From positions 31,105,506 to 31,169,505 of the forward strand of contig NC_073694.1 in assembly GCF_029784165.1 (NCBI RefSeq): a stretch of DNA of 64,000 nt, read 5' to 3'. The notes beneath the pieces were generated by a model. The model worked only from the letters and a program-made list of their open reading frames with translations, was not told the DNA's origin and did not search any database. The translations under genes and the position numbers were made by a program. This document shows positions 25,301 to 34,884 of this stretch, in pieces; the first letter of the stretch is position 1; each line of letters begins with the position of its first letter. The stretch is from Wyeomyia smithii. Taxonomy: Eukaryota > Arthropoda > Insecta > Diptera > Culicidae.

Positions 25301-26527
25301 TACGGCCTGACCCCATTCTGCTAGAATTGCCTATCATTTCTAAGTACCTACCTACGGCATGTTATCAGTCATATTTACGGAAGCCTGCTTTGAATTTCTA
25401 CTCATATCAGTTGATTTCTGTTTTTCTCCGTCTCTCTATTGCAGCGTCGTCTAGTGGAAGAGATATGAAAACGCCACTCTTGGGCAAAACAACAATGACG
25501 TCGACACCGTCGTCGCAGCCAACCGCGACGTCAAATGGACAACTGCGATATGCGGCGGCTGCGAACAATAATCTTCACCAGCAACAAAAGTCGTCAACGG
25601 AGTGCAACGGAAATGGTTCCATCGGAAGCGGAAGTGCGAATGATGATGAGTGCGAAGTTGACCAGGAACTATCCGCGCGCAAATCGTTGATTATTCTTGC
25701 TGCTATCTTCTTCACCAGTCTGTTTGCGATGATATACGTGTATGCCATGTTCCCGGAGTTGGAAGAGTGAGTTTTTTTAACTAGGAAAATGTTGGTTATG
25801 TTTCACTGACATACTTTTATTTCGTTTTAGATCCGAGAAGCAGTACATTAAGGTACCATTCGATATTGAGGATGCCAAACAGTTGGGACGAGTGCTGGAC
25901 CGCTACAAAGATCTGTACTATCTGGAAGTTATGTTTGGGGTCATCTTGGTTTACATATTGTAAGTAACCGTAAATCGCGCTCGATCATCATTTACTGATA
26001 GTGTCGTGTTTCGTTTTAGCCTTCAAACCTTCGCCATTCCCGGATCGCTATTCCTATCGATTCTGAGCGGCTTTCTGTACAATTTCCCCGTAGCACTAAC
26101 ACTGGTATGCTTCTGCTCCGCGTTGGGAGCTACTCTGTGCTATCTGCTATCACAGCTCGTTGGCCGTCGTCTGGTCAAGCACTACTTTCCGGAAAAGGCT
26201 CGTGTCTGGGCCCATCAGGTGGACAAGCACCGTGAAGATCTTTTGAGCTATATGCTGTTTCTACGGATGACTCCGTTCTTACCGAACTGGTTCATCAACC
26301 TGGTGGCGCCGGTAATTGGAGTTCCGCTGTATCCGTTCGCGCTCGGGACGTTCCTTGGTGTTGCACCGCCTTCGTTCATCGCCATTCAGGCGGGTAAAAC
26401 GCTATACAAAATGACTAGTTCCAGTGATGCCTTCAGCTGGGGATCCATTACGATGCTGGCGTTATTTTCGGTCTTTTCGCTTGTTCCGGTCATATTCAAG
26501 CGATACTTCAAAGCCAAAATCGACTAA
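16398..26527 (+). CDS. stas: Stasimon / TMEM41B, ER phospholipid scramblase
   Basis: Exons 16398..16443, 25445..25766, 25831..25959, 26020..26527; 334 residues, all joins in frame. The start is the ATG at 16398 (MDTVETANHFVAFGE), joined by GAAG|gtaagt to ...cag|CGTCGTC at 25445. The ATG at 25465 is thus internal, and a Met upstream of the acceptor is intronic. A polar, disordered N-terminus precedes the first membrane segment (SLIILAAIFFTSLFAMIYVY). Then come DAKQLGRVLDRYKDLYYLEV, the DedA/VTT core (FAIPGSLFLSILSGFLYNFP, GATLCYLLSQLVGRR), LRMTPFLPNWFINL and PLYPFALGTFLGVAPPSFIA. TMEM41B acts in the ER in lipid mobilisation and autophagosome formation; Drosophila stasimon is tied to motor-circuit function. 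A 5' UTR probably fills part of 15440-16397. Identification is firm. Confidence 0.93.
16444..18239. other. Stasimon intron 1, unassigned 5' part
   Basis: AT-rich intronic sequence with no coding signal that joins the gene. Nothing recognisable in it. Confidence 0.5.
18240..20740 (-). pseudogene. Degenerate non-LTR retrotransposon (endonuclease-reverse transcriptase LINE)
   Basis: Pieces of one LINE protein lie in order on the minus strand, inside the first stasimon intron. Endonuclease end: LNIRKYTWRHPSGEACSQID and HMLIDGRP near 20460-20560. Then KNHKAAGKEGLPAELFKVGS and LYSAIHQIILM near 19970-20070. Reverse transcriptase: GLKQGDGLSNLLFNIA near 19540, RSGTIITKSHTRLGFANDIY (FADD altered to FAND) near 19450, and FEVVDEFVYLG near 19220. 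After a ~630-bp interruption comes CDKEVSREVKRR near 18530. This is the insect LINE often misannotated as craniofacial development protein 2-like. Multiple frame changes mark it as dead. Confidence 0.75.
21112..21310. repeat. Dispersed repeat, copy 1
   Basis: CTGCGACCAGAGACAT... through ...TGTACTCCGCACTTCATATT, TATCACTATTGAAGT and ACCGAGCCT closely parallels 55555-55740 in the same orientation. It is a diverged pair of an unnamed repeat and adjoins the tandem array that follows. Confidence 0.6.
21315..21775. repeat. Tandem array of ~115-130 bp units
   Basis: Three to four diverged units sharing AAGGAGTCTTATCGAAACCT, CGTTCCTC-CAACC, ACAATTCCCTGAAGAGG and TCAGGTTTATTATAAGAAGG cores. Unit landmarks GTCTTATCGAA recur near 21415, 21530 and 21660. 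No coding content. It lies inside the first stasimon intron. Confidence 0.75.
21998..22289. mobile_element. hAT-type MITE, 292 bp
   Basis: Begins CAGAGATGCCAGATGT and ends ACATTTGGTATCACTG (inverted with a few mismatches). Flanked by a perfect 8-bp duplication TTTCCCAT (21990-21997 and 22290-22297). The interior is a string of AAATCTGC-like words. Confidence 0.88.
22834..22993. mobile_element. Small MITE with G-rich interior
   Basis: GGCGGCATCCATAAATTATGTAACG at the left pairs with CGTTATTTACGAATGTCGCC at the right. The interior has two GGGGAGGGGGAGG-type runs. It is built like the MITE at 33354-33512, but the ends differ. Confidence 0.6.
22994..25444. other. Stasimon intron 1, unassigned 3' part
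   Basis: Intronic sequence without a recognisable element or exon. Some more G/C-rich stretches around 23740-23960 are not assignable. Confidence 0.45.
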
Positions 26528-29500
26528 ATGGCTTCGGAACTGGGCGAAGCGGAGCGTGTGGTGAGTTCGTTTTACCGCTAGCAAAACTGGTTAAGTCACG
26601 GTTAGTGCTTAGTGGAGGGAATCTTCGAGGTCAAACCCATCCGCGGGCTGACTAGACTAGGCGAGGAAGATGAGGAATAGTATAATTTTAGCCAAAGATG
26701 TGTGTATAAAGCTACAGCCGATTAGTGTCCATTTGCATAATGTGATGTTTGCCTGTTGCCTGGTGGAGCTAGTAGAATCGGAAGGAGAACTGGGTCTTCC
26801 GACACCGATGTCGGTGGGGTTCGGTATGTAAGGTTTGAGTTTACATACCATACAGAAAGTAAATAATGGTTCATAAAGTTTCAAACATCGTTTGTGAATA
26901 CCGAAAATAGATAGATTTTGACAATTTGGCGAGCTTCTCTAAATGTTGACTGTTTTAACTTTGCGCGTTATTTAGCACATATTTCTAAGTCGATTCAAGA
27001 AAAATGATTTTGTAAAGTTGACAACGTTGTTTGGTAGACATAAAAAATTGTTCTGGTAAAAGGTAAAAAGATACAAATTTTCGAAGTGTCAAAAAACACC
27101 GATAAACTTTCTGCCGCTTGATCTCGAATTCTTCTTTTATATCAAGCAACCTACAAACTCCCGGATAAACTAAGTTATGAACCAGGCGATGTATTAAAAA
27201 GTTGCTTTAACATGTTGGAGAGAAACATTTGAAACAGATCTTTTTCCTGCAAAAGCGCAACATGCAAAATCGGCAAAGTCAGTCTATGGACAACTATAGT
27301 TATAAGTAGGTTATCGCATTTTTTATACTTAAAAACACAGACGTGGTGGAATGTTTTTAATCGTTCACTAGTTCAAAAACATTGTAACGTATTCGAACTG
27401 TTGCATGAGTGATTTCTAGGTGTTACTGGAAAGTATTATTTGTTTATCAAATAATATGTAGAATGTAATATTTTTGAGTAGAGTCGAACGAGGACGAGAA
27501 AACTGACCAACAAGAACCTAACTACAGAACAGCATTTTAAACAAACATGCGAAAGGGTTTTGTCAATAGTCTAGTACGTGAAACTCGACGCGAGCCGATT
27601 TGTGAGAGTGTACAGTTAAAATTTCGAATAGTAGCAGCTTCAGTTTTAATTAAATACTAGGAAATTATTCTTACTGCGATATAAAATGCGAGTAGAAACA
27701 AATAGCTAACCAACAAATTCCAGCAACAATTGATGGAGTGCTTGAGTAATGCACTTGGTGACACAGAAAAAATGTATTCTGAATGTAGTCAAATGTAAAA
27801 AAAATAAACTAAATAACAAATAGCTTATTGTGAATGTGCAAAAATAGGCGAATCGTAAACACAAATACACACACCTACATGATGTTGAAACGCGGTTATT
27901 GTTAGAATCTATTGGTACAGATATATCACTAGTCTCGAGGACTGTCATCCGAAATTAGAACCGCTGTACTTATTTACACTCTTCGAGCGAATATATACAT
28001 TTTTTGCTTGTTCTCATTACAACTATCTGCGTTACCGGTTTCCATTATACTGTGCAATTACTGTTTTCTCAAATGTTTGTTTGAAGAAAAATATATGTGT
28101 TTATTTTGCTTTGTAATATACTCTTCATCTCTAGATGAGTTGATCTGCTACAACTTTCTTTTTAGAGCTAGCTGCTTTCCTGTTACCTATTACCCTCTTT
28201 ATATACAGTAGTATCGCTCAAAAACGTTTACCAAAATGACTATTTTTTAATAGATAGTTAAAGTTACTGTAACCATGTTTTTGATAAAAAAAATTGAACG
28301 AAAGTGGGTATTTGAACATTCGACAATTGAAAAGTGTTTTTGGGTAATTGCAGAATCAAAAACCAGTTCAAATGTTTTATCATAATTCGGTTCTCTAAAT
28401 TTGTCGAGCTAAATGTTATGTTCATTCACGATTTATTATCAATTCTTTTTTTACTCGTCTGCTTTATCTGCTTTGTGTTATTTTCACACATATAAAGTTT
28501 GTTCGAGTACCGTTATTTTATCAATAACAACGTTCAAATGTCTGATAAAATCTAGACGCCTGATAGCAAAACTTAAAATGCAGGTGCTTTATGTGTTTCT
28601 TTCGGAATGCATACAAACATTGATAGTGGTTTAGAAACGGTAAAGGCAATAGTCGATGCCCGAAGCCATTCTAGAATCCAAAGCATTGTATTTTGAAGCA
28701 TTAAGCTTTTGAAACACTATTTGTTGTGTTGAAAAACGACCTTCTAGTGCACAGATAAATGGCAACTTATTTTCAACCTAAAACTGAAACATGGTTACAG
28801 TTGACCAAAAAAAAAAGCTTTGAATTACTTTCGTTGGGCTGTGTGCAAGTGCTACAGTAAAACTACGTCCAGTGGTACGATTTCACAACATATTACATCT
28901 TTTTTCTTCTTCTGTTCTCTGCTGTTTAAGACTAATCGTTATGGCATGTCCCCAGCATCACTGTACTCAGACATTTGATTTTGTGGTTGGGACCCTATGA
29001 AGCTTTTTTTTATCTAAGACTACTACCTCGTTAAATTTGTGCTGAATACGTTTCGGTTAGATTTTGGTTTCGGTTACGAAATAAATAATAATACCAAGGC
29101 TAGACATACTACACCGGAGTCTAACCCTTTTTTGCGTTTTAGGGGTATTAAAATATTGGTCAAAGTATTTTGCAGTGAAGTCACGCTAGCTAACACAGTC
29201 AACTAGGTAAAATGCTGGCTGGAACAGACAATCGACTGGTCCCCAAATCTTACACGTAACACATAAATTATCAACTAAGACGCAAATGCCAACGGAATAT
29301 AGAGAATACACACGCGTATAATAATCTCATATTGAACGTAGAAAAATAGAAAGAAAAACAAATAACATAAAAGTTCATTTTGGTATGCTTACTGACTATG
29401 CTTGGAGAAATTTTTTCCGGAAGCATTCTCTACTATATGCTGCTATTGTTTTGTTATCGTTTCTACTTCGCAGGAAAGTCAGTCTCTTTGGGCGTTTAAG

Positions 29501-29885
29501 TTTGAATATAACCTGTAGATCATAAAGCTAGGTAATACGTATGAAAGATTTCTTTCTTCTAGTTATACAAGGAACTAGAAGATATTGTCTAATGGAACAC
29601 ATAAAAATTACTGAGAAACAAAAAATTCTCTTTACAAAAAATTAAAACCCAAGAAAAAGTGGTGGTCAATCGAAACATAAAAACGTTTTCTTGTAAATCT
29701 GAAACACACACAACCGTTTTGATTCGCCACATGCCCAGAGACCGACTTCTGCCTCGAACCTTACTTTCCAACAAAGTTGACTTACCTCCAGCATTCCCGT
29801 TCAATAGTTTGGCTTCGGTGAGTTGGTTTTTTGTTGCTCGTTCTTTTGAACTGGTTGGAGTTTTTGTTGACACTTTGCACTGCCT
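26528..29885. other. Stasimon 3' UTR and intergenic spacer
   Basis: The first part is presumably stasimon 3' UTR. An AATAAA near 27803 is one candidate poly(A) signal. The last few hundred bases should hold the 3' UTR of the minus-strand C6orf89 homologue. No other gene is visible. Confidence 0.4.
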
Positions 29886-31107
29886 TCAACAGTACGAACC
29901 GATATAGCTGATGGAAGGTGATTTGGCGTACTGCTCAGGTAGGGAGATTGGCTTCCAGTACCACCAGTTGTAGATTACTGAAAGAAGAAATATAATACAG
30001 TGCACTATTTCCTTAACCCATTTTTATACGAAAGATAGCGCTCAACTTACGGCCATAACTGGCCGGTAGTCGAACAGACAGTGTTCGACACCGGTGGCGA
30101 CATTCCTGCGTAGGCCGCAGCAAAAACGTTCTGCTCCCGTAGCCCTGAATAACGAACATGTTAGCACATTCCGCATCCGGAATACGGTACGGCACTGCCT
30201 GCGGGGTATCTACGATTAGATACCGTTCCAAGCTGACACCCGTGGCCGGTAATCGTGCCGGTCGAGGGAACAGGGCCCGCAGTAATCGAGCCGGAGCCAT
30301 CCGATTACAGCGCCAGACATTGTGGCTTTCAACCTGCTGGCTGGCGTTCATGAAGTGACGAAAGAGGTCATCCAGATTTCGGATGCCCTCGTGGGAAGAC
30401 TGGATTTTATAAGCATCCTTGGTGAAAATGGCACGATGCTGCTCGTACAGTATCTGCAACCGGTGGATGTCGACTAGTTCTTTTTGAGTCTGCTCGGAAA
30501 GACAAAAAAATCATTAAATCGAAATCAACTTTTATCTCCAAAGCATTCTACTTACCTTAAAAATATAGGGATAATTAACGGCAACATCATCAATGTTGGT
30601 AAAGTCCAGCACGTTGGCAACGTCCGCACAGGGATCACAGTTGAGGTTTTCCACTTGGAAATAAGGATTAGTTAGGAGGCAGCTCTCGTCGTAGTACTCC
30701 GTCAGCGACGGATAGTTGGCGATGATTGGCACCGTAACCTTCCGCCATACCCGCATGCCCGGGTAGATGAAGCTTTGAATGTTCCGCAGCACCACCGTCG
30801 ACACTTCATGCTTGTAGGAAAAGATAATGAACAGCGTCAGCAGCACGAAGATGAAATTGATTATCTTCTTCTTTCTATCGATGACCGTCTTCAGCAGGAT
30901 GCGGCTGGTATTTTTGTCAAAGATGTAATTAATGATGTTGTTGTTGTGAAAGTAGTGCCGCACAAGATAATTGTTAAACTCAGACTCGCTGATACGGCCT
31001 CGCAGCGCCGCCAATCGTTTCAGCTGCTCCAGGTGTTCGATGTACTTGCTGATGATTTCATTTTTATCCTGTAGCTCTGCAAAACTGGCTGTTTCCAGCT
31101 CATCCAT
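29886..31107 (-). CDS. C6orf89/BRAP (bombesin receptor-activated protein) homologue
   Basis: Exons on the minus strand: 31107..30556, 30489..30051, 29977..29886; 360 residues, joins phase 0 and phase 1, both GT-AG. The start is the ATG at 31107 (MDELETASFAELQDK); the frame upstream is open for a few codons but has no ATG. It has a charged N-terminal cytosolic part, then one membrane segment (NFIFVLLTLFIIFSY) near residues 90-105, i.e. a type II membrane protein. Cysteines in CDPCADVANVL and a tryptophan-cysteine WRC motif follow. The C-terminal domain contains LLRALFPRPARLPATGVSL, then ANMFVIQGYGSRTFLL, RPTQECRHRCRTLSVRLP, and ends with LIYNWWYWKPI. The order and spacing of these motifs match vertebrate C6orf89, a Golgi/midbody-associated membrane protein of poorly known function. 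No enzymatic role can be read from the sequence. Confidence 0.8.
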
Positions 31108-31980
31108 TCCACCGTGCACCGTCCGTTCGGACTTGTTTTTTGAGGGTGCTAAACGTTCTGGACACTAAAACTTTCTATCCTATCCGTTTGTCACGGCGAA
31201 ACAGTTGGACAATACAGTACCGCCCTCTCTGCAGAGATGATGTCGGTGATGATGTAGCAATTATTTTTAGCATTTGCAATGAGTTGTTTTGTGCATCCGT
31301 TCGCGATTATTCACTTTTTTCGTTTTATCAATGCGAATTTCTCTGAGTTTGATATAAACAATACACACACTGACGCAACGAGCTGTCTTTCCAAAAGGGA
31401 CTGAACGAAAAACGGCGCAGGCGCACTGCGGTGTAGCTTTACACGCTTAAAAGAAAGTACTCAATCTGCGGTAGATGTTAGCTGAAAATAATAAAATAAA
31501 GTTAGGGAAAATGTATCAACTTAGATAATGTTATTTTGTAAGAAACAAAAAAAAACAATTGGGTTGTTCAGCTATATACAAATTTCTGATTTTATATATA
31601 TGCGCTCAAACAGTGATTTTTCTGAGCAAAACATGATTTTTAATTAATGGTTATCGTTGTCCTTCGATTTTTAAATGAAGAATTAAAATCGCTCTAAATC
31701 ACTCGAATAAGGCAATCATTATCAAAGACAAAAACTGTCAGTAATGCCGCTGGTGTTGATTTAAGCAAGCGTGCACACCCATTAGCAAGGACAAAAACCG
31801 TTTTACGCGAATAAGTTAGTAGGCAATAAGCTCACATGATGGCGCATGAGAATGATGATTCGAACAAGAACGAAGGTTTTTCAGGATTTTTTTTCGAAGA
31901 GGCACGTCTGTTTGTCTGTGATTAAAGCTTCACCTTTTCAACAGTGCTAAAGTAATGAAAGAAATAATTATTATTTACAT

Positions 31981-33316
31981 CAGCGGTTCTCAACCTGGGG
32001 TACGCGTACCCCTGGGGGTACTTCAAAGCAGGAGGATGACATCTACTAGAAATCATGTATCGAACATCGTTAGCAATATGGCGGCATTTGTGTACATGTG
32101 TACATGTATGTAGAACAGAAGTTATTACACATTATTTGTGTTTATACTACAGCCTGTGAATTAAAAATAAACAGTATGAATAACAGATCACTTATTCAAT
32201 ACCGTTCCATACACATTACGTGATGAAATTGATAAATTTGATCGCTTTTAGTTTTATTTTGTCATCAATAGATAGGGCCAACATATGGAGCAGTTGCCCG
32301 AAAATTCTTCCCTTTAGAGTAAACTGCCCATTTTCCGGGTACCGCTAGTGCCAAGTATGATGACAGTTCTACAAGGTATGCTATTCACGTCGATGCATTA
32401 GTATTAGTGATCGTTATGAACTTTTTCCAATTTTGTATGAAATTTGAAATGATTTTGCATTTTAAACTAAACTTATAAAACATACTTTCCTAAAAAGTTA
32501 TAGAAATGATGTTGAAACATGTTTTATTTGTGGGGAATACATAAACATGCTGCGGTTTAGGTAAAATATGCTGTTTTTCATCAATTTGCCGGTAACCTTT
32601 TTGCACTTTTCGTTTTTTAATAGAGTCGCTTATGTTTCATACAGTAACAAAAGTCATGAGCTATGACAATGGCTAAGATAATGCTCCAACTATTAGAAAT
32701 ATAACATTTTTATATATTTTATTTCGTCATATTGTCACAATTTTTCACACTAAATCTAAATTAATATCAATTTCTAGTGTGTTTCAACTGGAGATTCACT
32801 CTCCAACCAAAAAAATCAGATATAAAACAACATGAAACGAGAAATTTCCAAAAATGTTCTGAATCCCATACAAAACGCGAAATTTTTCATAACGAAATTT
32901 GTTTGTGTGCGTGGATAGACAAAAATGTAGCATACCTTGTAGAACTGTCATCATACTTGGCCGCTAGTGTCAGCGGACCATTGAGATGTTGGGTACACTG
33001 CAAATATATGAGATTTGACAGCGATAGCATAGTCCTGCTCGAAAGCCTTCGGGGGGTACGCGAAAGAAGAATCAGTAATGGCGGACAAAGCATTTTTTCT
33101 TTATAATATTTCATTTGTTATTCAGTCATGAGCTTTAAATATGACTGTAACAATCAAACAAACCATAGTTCAATTTGAAACCTGAATTAGACTACCACAA
33201 CATGATCTACCGCTACTCTCTCCCACTCTGCGAGAACATACCAAGCCAGGGGGTACAATCGATATAAAAAATATCGTTAAGGGGTACGCGAACAAAAAAA
33301 AGGTTGAGAACCGCTG
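31981..33316. mobile_element. hAT-type non-autonomous element, 1336 bp
   Basis: Begins CAGCGGTTCTCAACCTGGGG and ends AAAGGTTGAGAACCGCTG, the classical hAT termini of this type. Flanked by a perfect 8-bp duplication ATTTACAT (31973-31980 and 33317-33324). GGGGTACGCG words lie near both ends. There is no transposase ORF inside. Confidence 0.9.
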
Positions 33317-33353
33317 ATTTACATGAACAATTTTCAGCGGGGGATCTTAGTTT

Positions 33354-33512
33354 GGGGCCATCCACATACCACGTGGGCAGCTTTGGGGGGGGGGGGGGGG
33401 CTAATGTCCACGGTCAACTTTTTTAGAATTTATATGAGCAGTTGTCCACGGAGGGAGAGGGGGGGGGGTCAAAATCGTTAAAAATCTGTCCACGTGGTAT
33501 GTGGATGGCCCC
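33354..33512. mobile_element. MITE with perfect 23-bp ends and poly-G
   Basis: GGGGCCATCCACATACCACG (then TGG) is matched exactly in reverse at 33490-33512. The interior has a run of 16 Gs at 33385-33400 and a second G tract near 33460. A TTT on each side could be a short target duplication. Confidence 0.85.
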
Positions 33513-33628
33513 TTTAGGCATTGGAATTCCTTTAGTCTGCTACTTTAAAACTCTTTCTCAAATACATAATTTTGTACACTAGTTTCTTCAAAAAAAGTTT
33601 TGATTAATGGTTCATTAATCAACTACTC

Positions 33629-33813
33629 TAAGGTAGCTTTTTACGCGGGTTTTTTTACGCGGATTCCGGAATTTAAGCGGTATTTTTTTTGCCCGGATTT
33701 CGGTTCCCCTTCACTCGGAATGCAAAATTAACGATGGTTTTTTTACGCGGATTCCGGAATTTACGCGTTTTTTTTTAACGCGGCACGTATCCCCCGCGTA
33801 AAAAGCGACTTTA
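33629..33813. mobile_element. MITE with TTTTTACGCGG repeats
   Basis: The ends AAGGTAGCTTTTTACGCGGG and CCCGCGTAAAAAGCGACTTT are inverted copies bounded by TA. Inside, TTTTTTTACGCGGATTCCGG occurs twice in direct orientation. This is probably a Tc1/mariner-type derivative. Confidence 0.7.
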
Positions 33814-34169
33814 GTGTATCGTCTTACAAGCAAAGTGGTTTACTCATTTAATTTTCAACTCTGAAACAATGGACGTTCACATTGGTTCTGGATCAGATGT
33901 AAATACTGCAACCTAGCTATTGAATTAAATGACCCATTGTTCTGATCTCTTGATACCATAGGTATCTTATAACTTCTATGAAATGTGAGGCTAGTTCATT
34001 CCAAAACAATTCAGAATTAAAAATTTGAAATAGTAGCCAACAAAAAAAATTTGGTAACAATTAAACTTAAATATCAAATTATACGAATTGATATTTCTTC
34101 AAACAGATTTGAAGATAGGTACTTCAATTCACTTTTTGTACATTTTGCAGTAATGTTTGATTTATTCCC

Positions 34170-34265
34170 TCGAGGTACGATGCTGGTCTAATAAGTCAGT
34201 CGTCGTATGTTTGAATCCCGGCTAGTCTTGCAATTGTCCTTACAGAGTTTATTTTAAAATCTTAA
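34170..34265 (+). repeat. tRNA-derived SINE-like fragment
   Basis: TCGAGGTACGATGCTGGTCT, then AATAAGTCAGTCGTCGTAT, followed by a polymerase III B-box-like GTTTGAATCC at 34209-34218. This head resembles tRNA-related SINEs common in mosquitoes. It is too short and diverged to name, and it does not fold as an intact tRNA gene that I can support. Confidence 0.5.
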
Positions 34266-34884
34266 TTGTAACCTTTCTTTTCTTAAAAACTGGAAATTTC
34301 ACACATCAAAAGGTCATCAAAACTCAAATTGAAACGCGATTCACGAAAAATTACCTTAATTCAAATGACTAAGAATTAAGCTAGCACACTATTATCGAAG
34401 TATTAAAAAACATTCATAACGATGGTAACTTAAAAAAATGGTAGATTTATTATACATGCATATTCGAAGTTAACATCAGCATATACAAAAGCAAACGGTA
34501 AAACAAGTACCCAAAAATACTTCCAGACACACGCGCAACTTGTTTTGTTGTCGACGGACTTCCTTTCACTTTCGGCTTTTGCATTCTTCTGTGCTTGTAT
34601 CGCCTGTATACTGTCGAAAGAAGCCCGTTATCGTATGCTGCTGTTGACGTGTACAGCATTCGTTGTCGGTCGCTATCGTGAATCCACTTTATTTTTACGA
34701 TTAAATTGAATCTATATTGTTGTGATTGTTGGTTGTTCGCATTCGCGCAGTACAAGGGTCGGCGTTGTGCGAGACAAAATTCACCCCGGTAATTATTCAA
34801 TCAAAACAGTGCTTTACTGTTCTTCTTAGGTGCAATCGTATTATATCTCGTTCTAGGTTGCTTTAAAACTTACCAGTCAACGAA

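Noticed and set aside
25327..25444. Open frame with an ATG upstream of the second stasimon exon
   Set aside because: A clear TCTCTATTGCAG acceptor at 25444 and a frame-compatible first coding exon at 16398 make this intronic. The peptide has no family similarity.
29589..29873. 94-codon minus-strand frame downstream of the C6orf89 homologue
   Set aside because: Probably the 3' UTR of that gene. The gene's own reading frame ends at 29886 after a well-supported last exon.
34170..34265. Functional tRNA gene
   Set aside because: There is a B-box-like word, but no complete cloverleaf or intact acceptor stem could be paired; a SINE head fits better.
34450..34800. 117-codon minus-strand frame upstream of CRAT
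   Set aside because: It begins with TTG, not ATG, has no recognisable domain, and lies in the probable CRAT 5' region.
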